Part shown: positions 9,703 through 16,190 of the stretch, in pieces
Layout: every line of letters starts with the position of its first letter
Position numbering within the stretch: position 1 is the first letter of the stretch
Assembly: GCA_015056655.1 (NCBI GenBank)
Contig: SVFV01000003.1
Span: 62,001 to 126,000 of the forward strand
Direction: 5' to 3'
Length of the DNA: 64,000 nucleotides
DNA from: Butyrivibrio sp.
GTDB lineage: Bacteria; Bacillota; Clostridia; Lachnospirales; Lachnospiraceae
The notes under the pieces: model-generated
Told to the model about the DNA's origin: nothing
The model's input: the letters and a program-made list of their open reading frames with translations, nothing else
Databases searched by the model: none
Program-made: the position numbers and the translations under genes

Positions 9703-10665
9703 TTATCCTTTTACAGAACCGGACAGACCCTCAACATAGAATCTCTGAAGCCAGATGAAAAGAATAACTATCGGCACTGCAACAACTACCGCTCCAGCAG
9801 CAAACTGTGTGTAGTAGGTATCAATTCTCTTGAAATCTGTAAGCCAGTAAAGACCTACTGCTACTGTATATGAGCTCTGCTTATCTCCAAAGAGCATACT
9901 CGGGAAAATATAATCTGACCATGCTCCAAGGAAGTTTCCAAGAACCGTATACACAATGATTGATTTTGATAAAGGCAGTGTAATATGAGTAAAAATCTGA
10001 AGTCTTGTGGCTCCATCTATGATCGCTGCTTCATCAACTGCCTTCGGTATAGTATCAAAAAAGCCCTTGCTCACATGGTATCCCATGGCCGCACCTGCTG
10101 CTCCAACAACAACAAGTGCCAGAAGTGACTGGTTAAGTCCAAAGCCCTTTAAGATGTTATACACTGCAATAAGTGACATGAATCCAGGGAACATTCCAAT
10201 GACCATCAGGATATTCATAAAGGCTTTTCTGCCTCTGAACCTCGTCCTACTAAGTACATAAGAAGTTGCAAGTATGATAAGTGTATTTATCACGCAGCTG
10301 CATGCCGCAACTATCATTGTATTTACCCACCATCTTCCAAAGGGCAAAACACTCTGATTAGAGAAAAGGCTCTTAAAGTTATCGAGTGTAAATCCATGAG
10401 GAATATAGTAGCCAACGTAATAGCCCTGTTCTGCTCTAAAGGCAGTAAGTACTATGAAGGAAATAGGGAAAAGCCATATCACGCCAAGTATTGTAAGGAC
10501 TATATATCCAACGTTTGTCTGTGTCATTCTCATGATCATCACGAGTGTGAAGTAGCTTGCAATAAGTCCAAGTACATATCCAATTCCAAAGTTCTTAATT
10601 ATAAAGCTGTTAGCTATTCCATTGCTTTCAAAAATACTCTTTCTCTGACTTTCCACAGCCAGCAA
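9703..10665 (-). CDS. CUT1-type sugar ABC transporter permease (MalG-like), apparent remnant operon
   Basis: The protein shows the EAA loop of MalG-type permeases (DEAAIIDGATRLQIFTHITLP) and ends in LSGSVKG. Six or more membrane segments are visible. No intact partner MalF-type permease or binding protein is present nearby, although CUT1 importers need both. The open frame begins at a TTG (10665) without a clear ribosome site, inside a truncated lipoprotein leader that is read in another frame. The functional start may be an internal ATG such as that of MIMRMTQTN. The first 40 residues, with an extra hydrophobic segment, may be a fusion product of a deletion. The core domain is well preserved. 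Confidence 0.75.
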   Translation of the reverse strand: MLAVESQRKSIFESNGIANSFIIKNFGIGYVLGLIASYFTLVMIMRMTQTNVGYIVLTILGVIWLFPISFIVLTAFRAEQGYYVGYYIPHGFTLDNFKSLFSNQSVLPFGRWWVNTMIVAACSCVINTLIILATSYVLSRTRFRGRKAFMNILMVIGMFPGFMSLIAVYNILKGFGLNQSLLALVVVGAAGAAMGYHVSKGFFDTIPKAVDEAAIIDGATRLQIFTHITLPLSKSIIVYTVLGNFLGAWSDYIFPSMLFGDKQSSYTVAVGLYWLTDFKRIDTYYTQFAAGAVVVAVPIVILFIWLQRFYVEGLSGSVKG

Positions 10666-10723
10666 GAACGGATGCTGCCATAATCACTGATAAGCCAAGT
10701 GCTGCGAACTTATTCTTTTTCAT
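10628..10723 (-). pseudogene. Truncated binding-protein lipoprotein leader (31 codons)
   Basis: An ATG with a perfect AGGAGG site starts MKKNKFAALGLSVIMAASVL, then AGCGKSEKEYF and a stop. The VLAGC lipobox is typical of a sugar-binding lipoprotein. The frame then stops at TGA, next to a run of five T, and the sequence goes straight into the permease in another frame. A normal operon would hold a complete binding-protein gene and a MalF-type permease gene here. I infer an internal deletion. A recent frameshift or an assembly collapse are alternatives. Confidence 0.75.
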
Positions 10724-10807
10724 AGTTATCCTCCTAAGTGTTACATTTACTCTTTTTGTTTTTTGCTTTTGATTCGTTTGTGCTTAAGTACTTTTGTCGT
10801 ATTTTTT

Positions 10808-10856
10808 GGTTAACCGTTTAACAAGAATATACTACCCGTTGGTTAATCGGTCAACC
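10808..10856 (-). promoter_or_regulatory. Promoter with two LacI-type operators for the permease/GH31 operon
   Basis: On the minus strand TTGACC (10854-10849), a 17-base spacer and TATATT (10831-10826) form a good sigma-A promoter. Two related palindromes frame it: GGTTAATCGGTCAACC at 10841-10856 covers the -35 box, and GGTTAACCGTTTAAC at 10808-10822 lies at the start of transcription. Both share the TTAA-N-CG-N-TTAA pattern with a site upstream of the nearby lacI gene. Confidence 0.8.
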
Positions 10857-10956
10857 TATTAATTTATTTTCATTTAACTTGTACAAATTAGGGGGATTTC
10901 AATTTATTGATTTTGCACAATCTTTGGTTTTGAGTTAATTTATGTTATTCGTTTTA

Positions 10957-11352
10957 CTTTTTCTTTTTCATATCAGTTTACCAACTATAATCTACATAGT
11001 TTTTGGTGTCTTTATATGCATTTATTCTGATACAACCAAGGTGTTGCCTATAAATACTCTGGTCTATATCTGTTTTATATGCTTTTTATCTTCTATGAAT
11101 TGCTCGCTTGCTATATATGTTGGTATTTTCAATACATTTATATGCCCTCTCACTTTCAATTAAAGTCTTAGAAACATATAATTTCTCTATTTTCTACCAA
11201 TTTATAAGTATTATGTACTTAAATAAAGCTTAAAAAGCATATAAATGAAGATTATTCTTGCTGTTTTATAGCAATAAGATTTCTAGACCTGAGTAAATGC
11301 ATATAAATCAGATATGCTCTTGATGTTTTATATACATAAGAAACTTAAATTC
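10957..11352. repeat. Six diverged 62-63-bp units in a 3-against-3 inverted array
   Basis: The 9-mer TTTATATGC occurs at 11011, 11074 and 11137; its reverse complement GCATATAAA occurs at 11237 and 11299, with a degenerate copy (ACATATAAT) at 11174. Spacing is 63, 63, then 63 and 62 bases. Read outward, each unit has GCATATAAA at positions 1-9 and a WTATAR block at or next to positions 30-35; the rest is diverged. The two halves face away from a 28-base centre at 11146-11173. No credible gene occupies 10724-11596; this array, a terminator and a second repeat fill most of it. Confidence 0.7.
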
Positions 11353-11400
11353 AAAAAAAGCAGTTGAAGTCTCTATCTATCAGACTCCCACTGCTTTTTT
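11353..11400 (-). terminator. Terminator downstream of lacI (11597-12616)
   Basis: Stem AAAGCAGT with ACTGCTTT and an inner GTCT/AGAC stem, followed on the minus strand by seven U. It is about 200 bases after the lacI stop, so the 38-bp repeats lie inside the lacI 3' untranslated region. Confidence 0.8.
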
Positions 11401-11405
11401 CTTTT

Positions 11406-11592
11406 CAATTATGCTCTTATGTGGTTTTATTTTTTGTAAATCTAGCCAATACTCTTAGGTGGTTATTATTATTATAAATCTAACCAATACTCTTAGGTGG
11501 TTATTATTATTATAAATCTAACCAATACCCTTAGATGGTTTTAATTTTGATTTTTTCAAATTAATGTCCTTATGTGATTATAATGTTTTGCA
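11406..11592. repeat. 38-bp tandem repeat, about five units
   Basis: CAATACTCTTAGGTGGTT recurs at 11447 and 11485, with a close variant at 11523 (CAATACCCTTAGATGGTT), giving a period of exactly 38. Degenerate flanking units start at 11406 and about 11559. The unit also contains TTATTATTATTATAAATCTAAC. The array ends immediately before the lacI stop codon. Confidence 0.85.
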
Positions 11593-11596
11593 TAAT

Positions 11597-12616
11597 TCAG
11601 ACTAATTCTGCCAGATTTCTTACAGACTGCCTCTCTACTACCCGGATAGGAAGCCTCTCGTCAACTGCAAGATCTTTTTCTCCATCTATCATTCTAAAGA
11701 GATATTCAGAAGCCTTCTTAGCCTTTTCTTCATAATCCTGAGCGACAGATGTAATCTTCGGTGTCATAAATTCACAGTCAGGGAGGTTGTCAAAGCCTAT
11801 GATAGAAATATCGTTAGGGACACTTTTGCCACACTGCTTTAATCCCTCTACAACGCCAAATGCAACAACGTCTGACATGGTAGCAACCGCAGTAATCTCA
11901 TCTCCTGAAAAAGCTATATCCTGCCCTATCTCCATTGCATTTTTGTAGGTGGTATCAGATATAAAAATACGCTTCTTTGGAAGCTCTATATTACTCTCCT
12001 TACAAGCATCAGAAAAGCCTTTAAACCTCTCCTTTATAACGCCCTCTTCATCCACTTTAGGTGTCACAAGAGCTATATTCTTATGCCCTTTTCCAATAAG
12101 ATATTTTGCAGAAAGATATCCTCCGCGATAGTCCTCGATACCAACGTTAACTATCTTTTCACCTGGAGCATAGGTATCAATGAAAACCATCGGAACATCG
12201 ATCTGTTCCTTAATCTCTTTTGCCTCTTCCTCATAAATACCAAGAAAGAACGCTCCATCAACATTCCATGAGGACAGCAATGTGATAATATCTCTCGGAT
12301 CACCAACACCTCTTAGCATGAGGTAGTAATCATTGTTTCGAACGCACTTTTCCAATGCTGCGATAATATGCGCATTGTACGGATTAGTAAAAAAGTCCTC
12401 GTCCTTGCCAAGATACGGAACCGAAAGACCTATGATCTTACTCTCCTTCTTTGCTAATGACCTTGCCACAGCGTTAGGTTTGTAGTTATTTTCTTTAATG
12501 ATATTTTCTATTCTTTTCCTGGTCTCCTCTGAAACCTTGTGGTTATTCCCATTTAGAACATTAGAAACTGTAGCAGTACTAACTCCCGCCAGTTTTGCTA
12601 TCTCCTTAAGATTCAT
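11597..12616 (-). CDS. LacI-family transcriptional regulator of the permease/GH31 operon
   Basis: The 339-residue protein starts with a LacI helix-turn-helix and hinge (MNLKEIAKLAGVSTATVSNV, then YKPNAVARSLA), followed by a periplasmic-binding-like sensor domain ending with the GFDNLPDCEFMTPKITSV motif. A GGAGGAG site precedes the ATG. An operator of the same type (TTAACCGCTTAA) lies downstream of its own promoter and twice at the promoter at 10808-10856. It therefore most likely represses both itself and the transporter/GH31 operon until an alpha-glucoside-type inducer binds. The inducer is inferred from the neighbours. Confidence 0.92.
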   Translation of the reverse strand: MNLKEIAKLAGVSTATVSNVLNGNNHKVSEETRKRIENIIKENNYKPNAVARSLAKKESKIIGLSVPYLGKDEDFFTNPYNAHIIAALEKCVRNNDYYLMLRGVGDPRDIITLLSSWNVDGAFFLGIYEEEAKEIKEQIDVPMVFIDTYAPGEKIVNVGIEDYRGGYLSAKYLIGKGHKNIALVTPKVDEEGVIKERFKGFSDACKESNIELPKKRIFISDTTYKNAMEIGQDIAFSGDEITAVATMSDVVAFGVVEGLKQCGKSVPNDISIIGFDNLPDCEFMTPKITSVAQDYEEKAKKASEYLFRMIDGEKDLAVDERLPIRVVERQSVRNLAELV

Positions 12617-12647
12617 ATCTCCTCCAAGAGTCCCCTTATTTAGCCAT

Positions 12648-12699
12648 ATTAACCGCTTAACCTAATATTAACTATATGGAATTGAAGTATCTATGTCAA
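12648..12699 (-). promoter_or_regulatory. lacI promoter with autoregulatory operator
   Basis: Minus-strand TTGACA (12699-12694), a 17-base spacer and TATAGT (12676-12671) form a near-consensus promoter. The palindrome ATTAACCGCTTAACCT at 12648-12663 sits at about +10, as expected for autorepression. Confidence 0.8.
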
Positions 12700-12730
12700 G
12701 GGATTCAGATTGAATGACTTTATTGGAGAT

Positions 12731-12762
12731 AAAAAAAAAGCTGCAGCACAATGTGCCGCAGC
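12731..12762 (-). terminator. Terminator of the HU gene
   Basis: The stem GCTGCAGCACA with TGTGCCGCAGC is followed on the minus strand by nine U, about 20 bases after the HU stop codon. Confidence 0.9.
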
Positions 12763-12785
12763 CTTTAGTCTACGCAAGCGTAAAA

Positions 12786-13064
12786 TTATTTCTTATTAAC
12801 AAGATCCTTAAGAGCCTTACCAGCCTTGAACTTAGGAGCGATAGAAGCAGGAATCTTGATGCTCTCGCCTGTCTGAGGGTTCTTACCAGTTCTAGCTGCT
12901 CTCTTTGTTGTCTCGAATGTACCGAAACCAACGAGCTGAACCTTATCCTTCTTCTTGAGCTGCTTAGAAACAACATCAACGAAAGCCTTTACAGCCTTCT
13001 CAGAATCCTTCTTAGAAAGACCTGTCTCCTTTGCAATAGCTTCTACTAATTCTGTCTTGTTCAT
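12786..13064 (-). CDS. hup: HU family DNA-binding protein
   Basis: The 92-residue product is a full-length HU: MNKTELVEAIAKETGLSKKD, then VQLVGFGTFETTKRAARTG and the DNA-binding arm NPQTGESIKIPAS. HU is a small dimeric nucleoid protein that bends DNA and compacts the chromosome. It is transcribed alone, with a strong terminator just downstream. The start follows a GGAGG-like site (AAAAATAATATG preceded by GGAGG). Confidence 0.97.
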   Translation of the reverse strand: MNKTELVEAIAKETGLSKKDSEKAVKAFVDVVSKQLKKKDKVQLVGFGTFETTKRAARTGKNPQTGESIKIPASIAPKFKAGKALKDLVNKK

Positions 13065-13390
13065 ATTATTTTTCCTCCAAAAAATAAGAAAATTTAACTA
13101 CATCAACAATGTTAGCACCACAAATGGCTAAAAACAAGCATTTTTGAGAAAAAAATCCGAATTTTTGCGTATTTTAAGCCATTTTGGTGATTAGTATCAA
13201 AAATAATGCCCTAATATTGTGAAATAGAGCTATTGAAAAACAAAAAAGTATGATGTTTTCTTATCAAATTCGAATACTCATATCTAGAATTCAGATATTT
13301 TACGTTTTTCACAGACACAATTCAAAAATATTATGCTATGATATTTACCGTATTTAGCTAATCAATCTTACACATCTAGGAGGTTTTTCC
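13065..13390. promoter_or_regulatory. Divergent intergenic region between HU and the PurF-like gene
   Basis: These 326 bases are AT-rich and hold no gene. A candidate plus-strand promoter is TTCACA near 13307 with TATGCT/TATGAT near 13332-13340. An AGGAGG site ends 7 bases before the ATG at 13391. No purine riboswitch or PurR-type box could be recognised by eye. Confidence 0.4.
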
Positions 13391-14812
13391 ATGGGAGGAT
13401 TTTTCGGTGTAGCTTCTCGTGAAAGTGCAGTTTTCGATCTTTTTTACGGAACTGACTATCATTCACATCTTGGCACTCGTCGTGCCGGACTTGCAGTATA
13501 TGACAAAAAGAAAGGCTTTGATCGCTCCATACATAATATAGAACGTTCTTATTTCAGGCCTAAATTCGAAGACGATATGCTGAGAATGGAAGGTAATCTT
13601 GGTATTGGCTGTATCTCTGATTTCGAGCCTCAGCCTCTGATCGTCAGATCTCATCATGGCACTTACGCCATCACAACAGTAGGAAAGATCAATAATATTG
13701 AAGAAATCACAAATAAGCTTTTTGCAGACAACCGTTCTCACTTCCTTGAGATGAGTGGCGGCGACATCAACCCTACTGAGCTTGTTGCTTCTATTATTAA
13801 CCAGAAGGTTACTATTGTAGAAGGAATCAGATACGCTCAGGAAGTTATCAAGGGCTCTATGTCCATTCTTCTTATGACTCAGGAAGGAATCTACGCAGCC
13901 AGAGACCGCTTTGGAAGAACCCCTATTGAAATCGGTCACAAGGACGAAGGCTACTGCGTATGCTTTGAGAGCTTTTCTTATCTAAATCTCGGCTATGATC
14001 CCTATAAGGAACTTGGCCCCGGAGAAATAGCTTATATCACTCCTGAGAGCGTCGAGATTGTTGCTCCAGCTTTTGATGAAATGAGAATTTGTACCTTCCT
14101 TTGGATTTACTACGGATTCCCGGCATCCACTTATGAAGGCTTAAATGTTGAAGATGTCCGCTACGGCTGCGGTGCAAAGCTTGCACAGCGCGATATGCAA
14201 AGAGGTCTTCATCCTGATCTTGTTGCAGGTGTCCCTGATTCAGGTGTTGCCCATGCAATCGGTTATTCCAACACATCAGGTATTCCCTATTCAAGACCTT
14301 TTGTAAAATATACTCCCACATGGCCCAGATCCTTCATGCCTACAATTCAGGCCAGACGTGATCTTATCGCCAAGATGAAGCTGATCCCGATCAACCAGCT
14401 CATTAAAAACAAGAGTCTCCTTCTCATTGACGACTCCATCGTAAGAGGAACTCAGCTTAGAGAGACCACCGAGTTCTTATATAAGAGCGGCGCAAAGGAA
14501 GTTCACATCAGACCTGCATGTCCTCCTCTTATTTATGGTTGCAAATACCTTAACTTCTCTCGTTCCAATTCCGAGATGGAGCTTATAACAAGACGAGTTA
14601 TTGAAAAACTTGAAGGATATCCTTCACCAAATGAAGAAACTGTAAGAAAATACACCGATCCTGATTCACCTCAGTATGAGGCAATGCTTGAAGAAATCAG
14701 AAAAGAGCTCAACTTCACATCTCTTCACTATCACAGACTTGATGATATGGTTGAAGCAATTCCGATTGAGCCCTGCAAGTTATGTACATACTGCTGGAGT
14801 GGTAAGGAATAA
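13391..14812 (+). CDS. PurF-like amidophosphoribosyltransferase lacking the catalytic N-terminal cysteine
   Basis: The 473-residue protein aligns over its length with glutamine PRPP amidotransferases: an N-terminal Ntn-type domain (TRRAGLAVYDKK, YAARDRFGRTPIEIG) and a phosphoribosyltransferase domain with the PRPP motif LLIDDSIVRGTQ near residue 345. Canonical PurF starts Met-Cys-Gly, and the cysteine becomes the glutaminase nucleophile. Here the start is MGGFFGVAS, so that cysteine is Gly. C-terminal CKLCTYCWSGK resembles the Fe-S ligand region of Bacillus-type PurF. It may use free ammonia or another amine donor, or have a different role. Variants with this start exist in other anaerobes; I know of no assigned function. 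It is a single gene without purine neighbours. Confidence 0.85.
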   Translation: MGGFFGVASRESAVFDLFYGTDYHSHLGTRRAGLAVYDKKKGFDRSIHNIERSYFRPKFEDDMLRMEGNLGIGCISDFEPQPLIVRSHHGTYAITTVGKINNIEEITNKLFADNRSHFLEMSGGDINPTELVASIINQKVTIVEGIRYAQEVIKGSMSILLMTQEGIYAARDRFGRTPIEIGHKDEGYCVCFESFSYLNLGYDPYKELGPGEIAYITPESVEIVAPAFDEMRICTFLWIYYGFPASTYEGLNVEDVRYGCGAKLAQRDMQRGLHPDLVAGVPDSGVAHAIGYSNTSGIPYSRPFVKYTPTWPRSFMPTIQARRDLIAKMKLIPINQLIKNKSLLLIDDSIVRGTQLRETTEFLYKSGAKEVHIRPACPPLIYGCKYLNFSRSNSEMELITRRVIEKLEGYPSPNEETVRKYTDPDSPQYEAMLEEIRKELNFTSLHYHRLDDMVEAIPIEPCKLCTYCWSGKE

Positions 14813-14816
14813 AAAA

Positions 14817-14850
14817 TACAGGCTGTCGCAGTAAAATGCGGCAGCCTTTG
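14817..14850. terminator. Bidirectional terminator between the PurF-like and GH8 genes
   Basis: Stem GGCTGTCGC with GCGGCAGCC, seven-base loop. Six U follow shortly after on the minus strand and a weaker T run on the plus strand. It can serve the convergent genes on both sides. Confidence 0.75.
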
Positions 14851-14853
14851 TTA

Positions 14854-16008
14854 TTACCAGATTCTATATTGTCCAGAAAGAGAAAGAAGTGCAAACATAT
14901 ACAGACAGTTATCATAGTATCTGCGAACACCCTTTCTCATTGGCTGATTCCAGAACCACTCTACCCATTTTCTTGCTACTTCAAAGTCACTGTTCTTGTC
15001 ATCACTGTAAGGAACTGCAAGTGCGCTCTGCGCCATTGTTGAAAGAAGTCCCAAGGGATGTAGCACCGGTCTTTCAAGAGGTGTTCCATCTACTTTATAT
15101 GCACATCTTACAGCTTCAAGGTCTGTTCCAAAGAACTTCATCATTCTAAGAGGAATAGAAAGCTGTCCCTCATCTGTTCCGTACCACTCAGCATCAAGGC
15201 CGATGTTTGCTGCTGTTCTGTAGGCATCACTAAAGAAATCTCCAAACTGTCCCCAAGGAAGAACCTTATCCATAGGGCTTCCGTCGAAGTTAGCATACTC
15301 AGCATTTAAGCCAGTTTCAGGATGACAAGCAGTTACAAGGAACTCTCGGCTTACCTTAGCTGCCTTTTTGAAGAACTCTCTGTCCTCCTCGTAAGCCCAC
15401 TCACCAAAGAGCTCATAGAAATGAGGAAGGTGGTATGAAGGATCTGTATGAGGGCTTCCGGGTACAAAAAGAATCTGTCCATTTTCCCTGTTCCACATGG
15501 GATCACCAACTCTTCCATTCTCTCCCTTGTGAAGGCACGCCTTTAAGATTTCCTTTGCCTCTTTGCTATAGTTAAATATACCTTCTCCGTCGCCCCATCT
15601 GTGAGATGCAAAAAACAGAGCCATTGCATAGAATTCCTCTCCATCTGGAGCAGGACCATAAGCATTCTTTGTTCCATCAGTCTGGCAGGACCATGCAAAA
15701 TATCCCTCGTTTTCGCCCTCGTCCATATACATATAGGTCTTTGACCACTTCCAGATTCTGTCGAACTCTTCCTTCATATCGAGCTGAACACACATCATCA
15801 TTCCATAAGACATACCCTCAGTTCTGGCATCATTATTACCAGTGTCAGTAAGGTATCCCATGTCGTCGCCAGCTGTATGATAGATTCTCTCCTCTTCATC
15901 ATAGAAGAATGTCTTAACTGCAGCTTCTAATTTTTCTTTTATCTCTGCATCAGTTTTACCGATTTCTTTGAATACGTTTCTGTATTCTCCAGTCTTATAT
16001 GCGCTCAT
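14854..16008 (-). CDS. GH8 reducing-end xylose-releasing exo-oligoxylanase (Rex)
   Basis: The 384-residue protein has GH8 landmarks: the general acid Glu in ARTEGMSYGMMM (near 63) and the base Asp in FSDAYRTAANIG (near 262), close to the positions known for Bacillus Rex enzymes. It also has YFAWSC, PDGEEFYAMALFFASHRWG and PMRKGVRRYYD. There is no signal peptide, so it works in the cytosol, removing xylose from the reducing end of xylo-oligosaccharides. It lies downstream of GH120 and GH3 genes and a CUT1 transporter on the same strand, but a terminator precedes it, so it may be partly independent. Start follows CAGGAGA. Confidence 0.92.
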   Translation of the reverse strand: MSAYKTGEYRNVFKEIGKTDAEIKEKLEAAVKTFFYDEEERIYHTAGDDMGYLTDTGNNDARTEGMSYGMMMCVQLDMKEEFDRIWKWSKTYMYMDEGENEGYFAWSCQTDGTKNAYGPAPDGEEFYAMALFFASHRWGDGEGIFNYSKEAKEILKACLHKGENGRVGDPMWNRENGQILFVPGSPHTDPSYHLPHFYELFGEWAYEEDREFFKKAAKVSREFLVTACHPETGLNAEYANFDGSPMDKVLPWGQFGDFFSDAYRTAANIGLDAEWYGTDEGQLSIPLRMMKFFGTDLEAVRCAYKVDGTPLERPVLHPLGLLSTMAQSALAVPYSDDKNSDFEVARKWVEWFWNQPMRKGVRRYYDNCLYMFALLSLSGQYRIW

Positions 16009-16060
16009 AAAATCTCCTGTCGTCTATTAAACACTCTGCACCACAATCTTTTTATGGTGC

Positions 16061-16101
16061 AAAAAATAGTTCCATACTGCCTTCACAGCATGGAACTATT
16101 T
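16061..16101 (-). terminator. Terminator downstream of the GH120 gene
   Basis: Perfect 12-bp stem AAATAGTTCCAT with ATGGAACTATTT; six U follow on the minus strand. It lies between GH120 and GH8. Confidence 0.85.
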
Positions 16102-16190
16102 TGACATAAGGTCTTATTTATTTCTTACTATTTGTTGCGCATATATATTCAAAAAATGCCTATTCGCAAAATAGCCAGAGACAAACCTGC

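Noticed and set aside
10942-11163. 73-codon plus-strand open frame between the permease operon and lacI
   Set aside because: No ribosome site, hydrophobic low-complexity translation, and it runs through the phased 63-bp repeat units, which explain the sequence better.
10957-11592. CRISPR array
   Set aside because: Conserved blocks are only 9 and 6 bases long, units are diverged and inverted in the middle, the 38-bp units have no spacers, and no cas genes are present.
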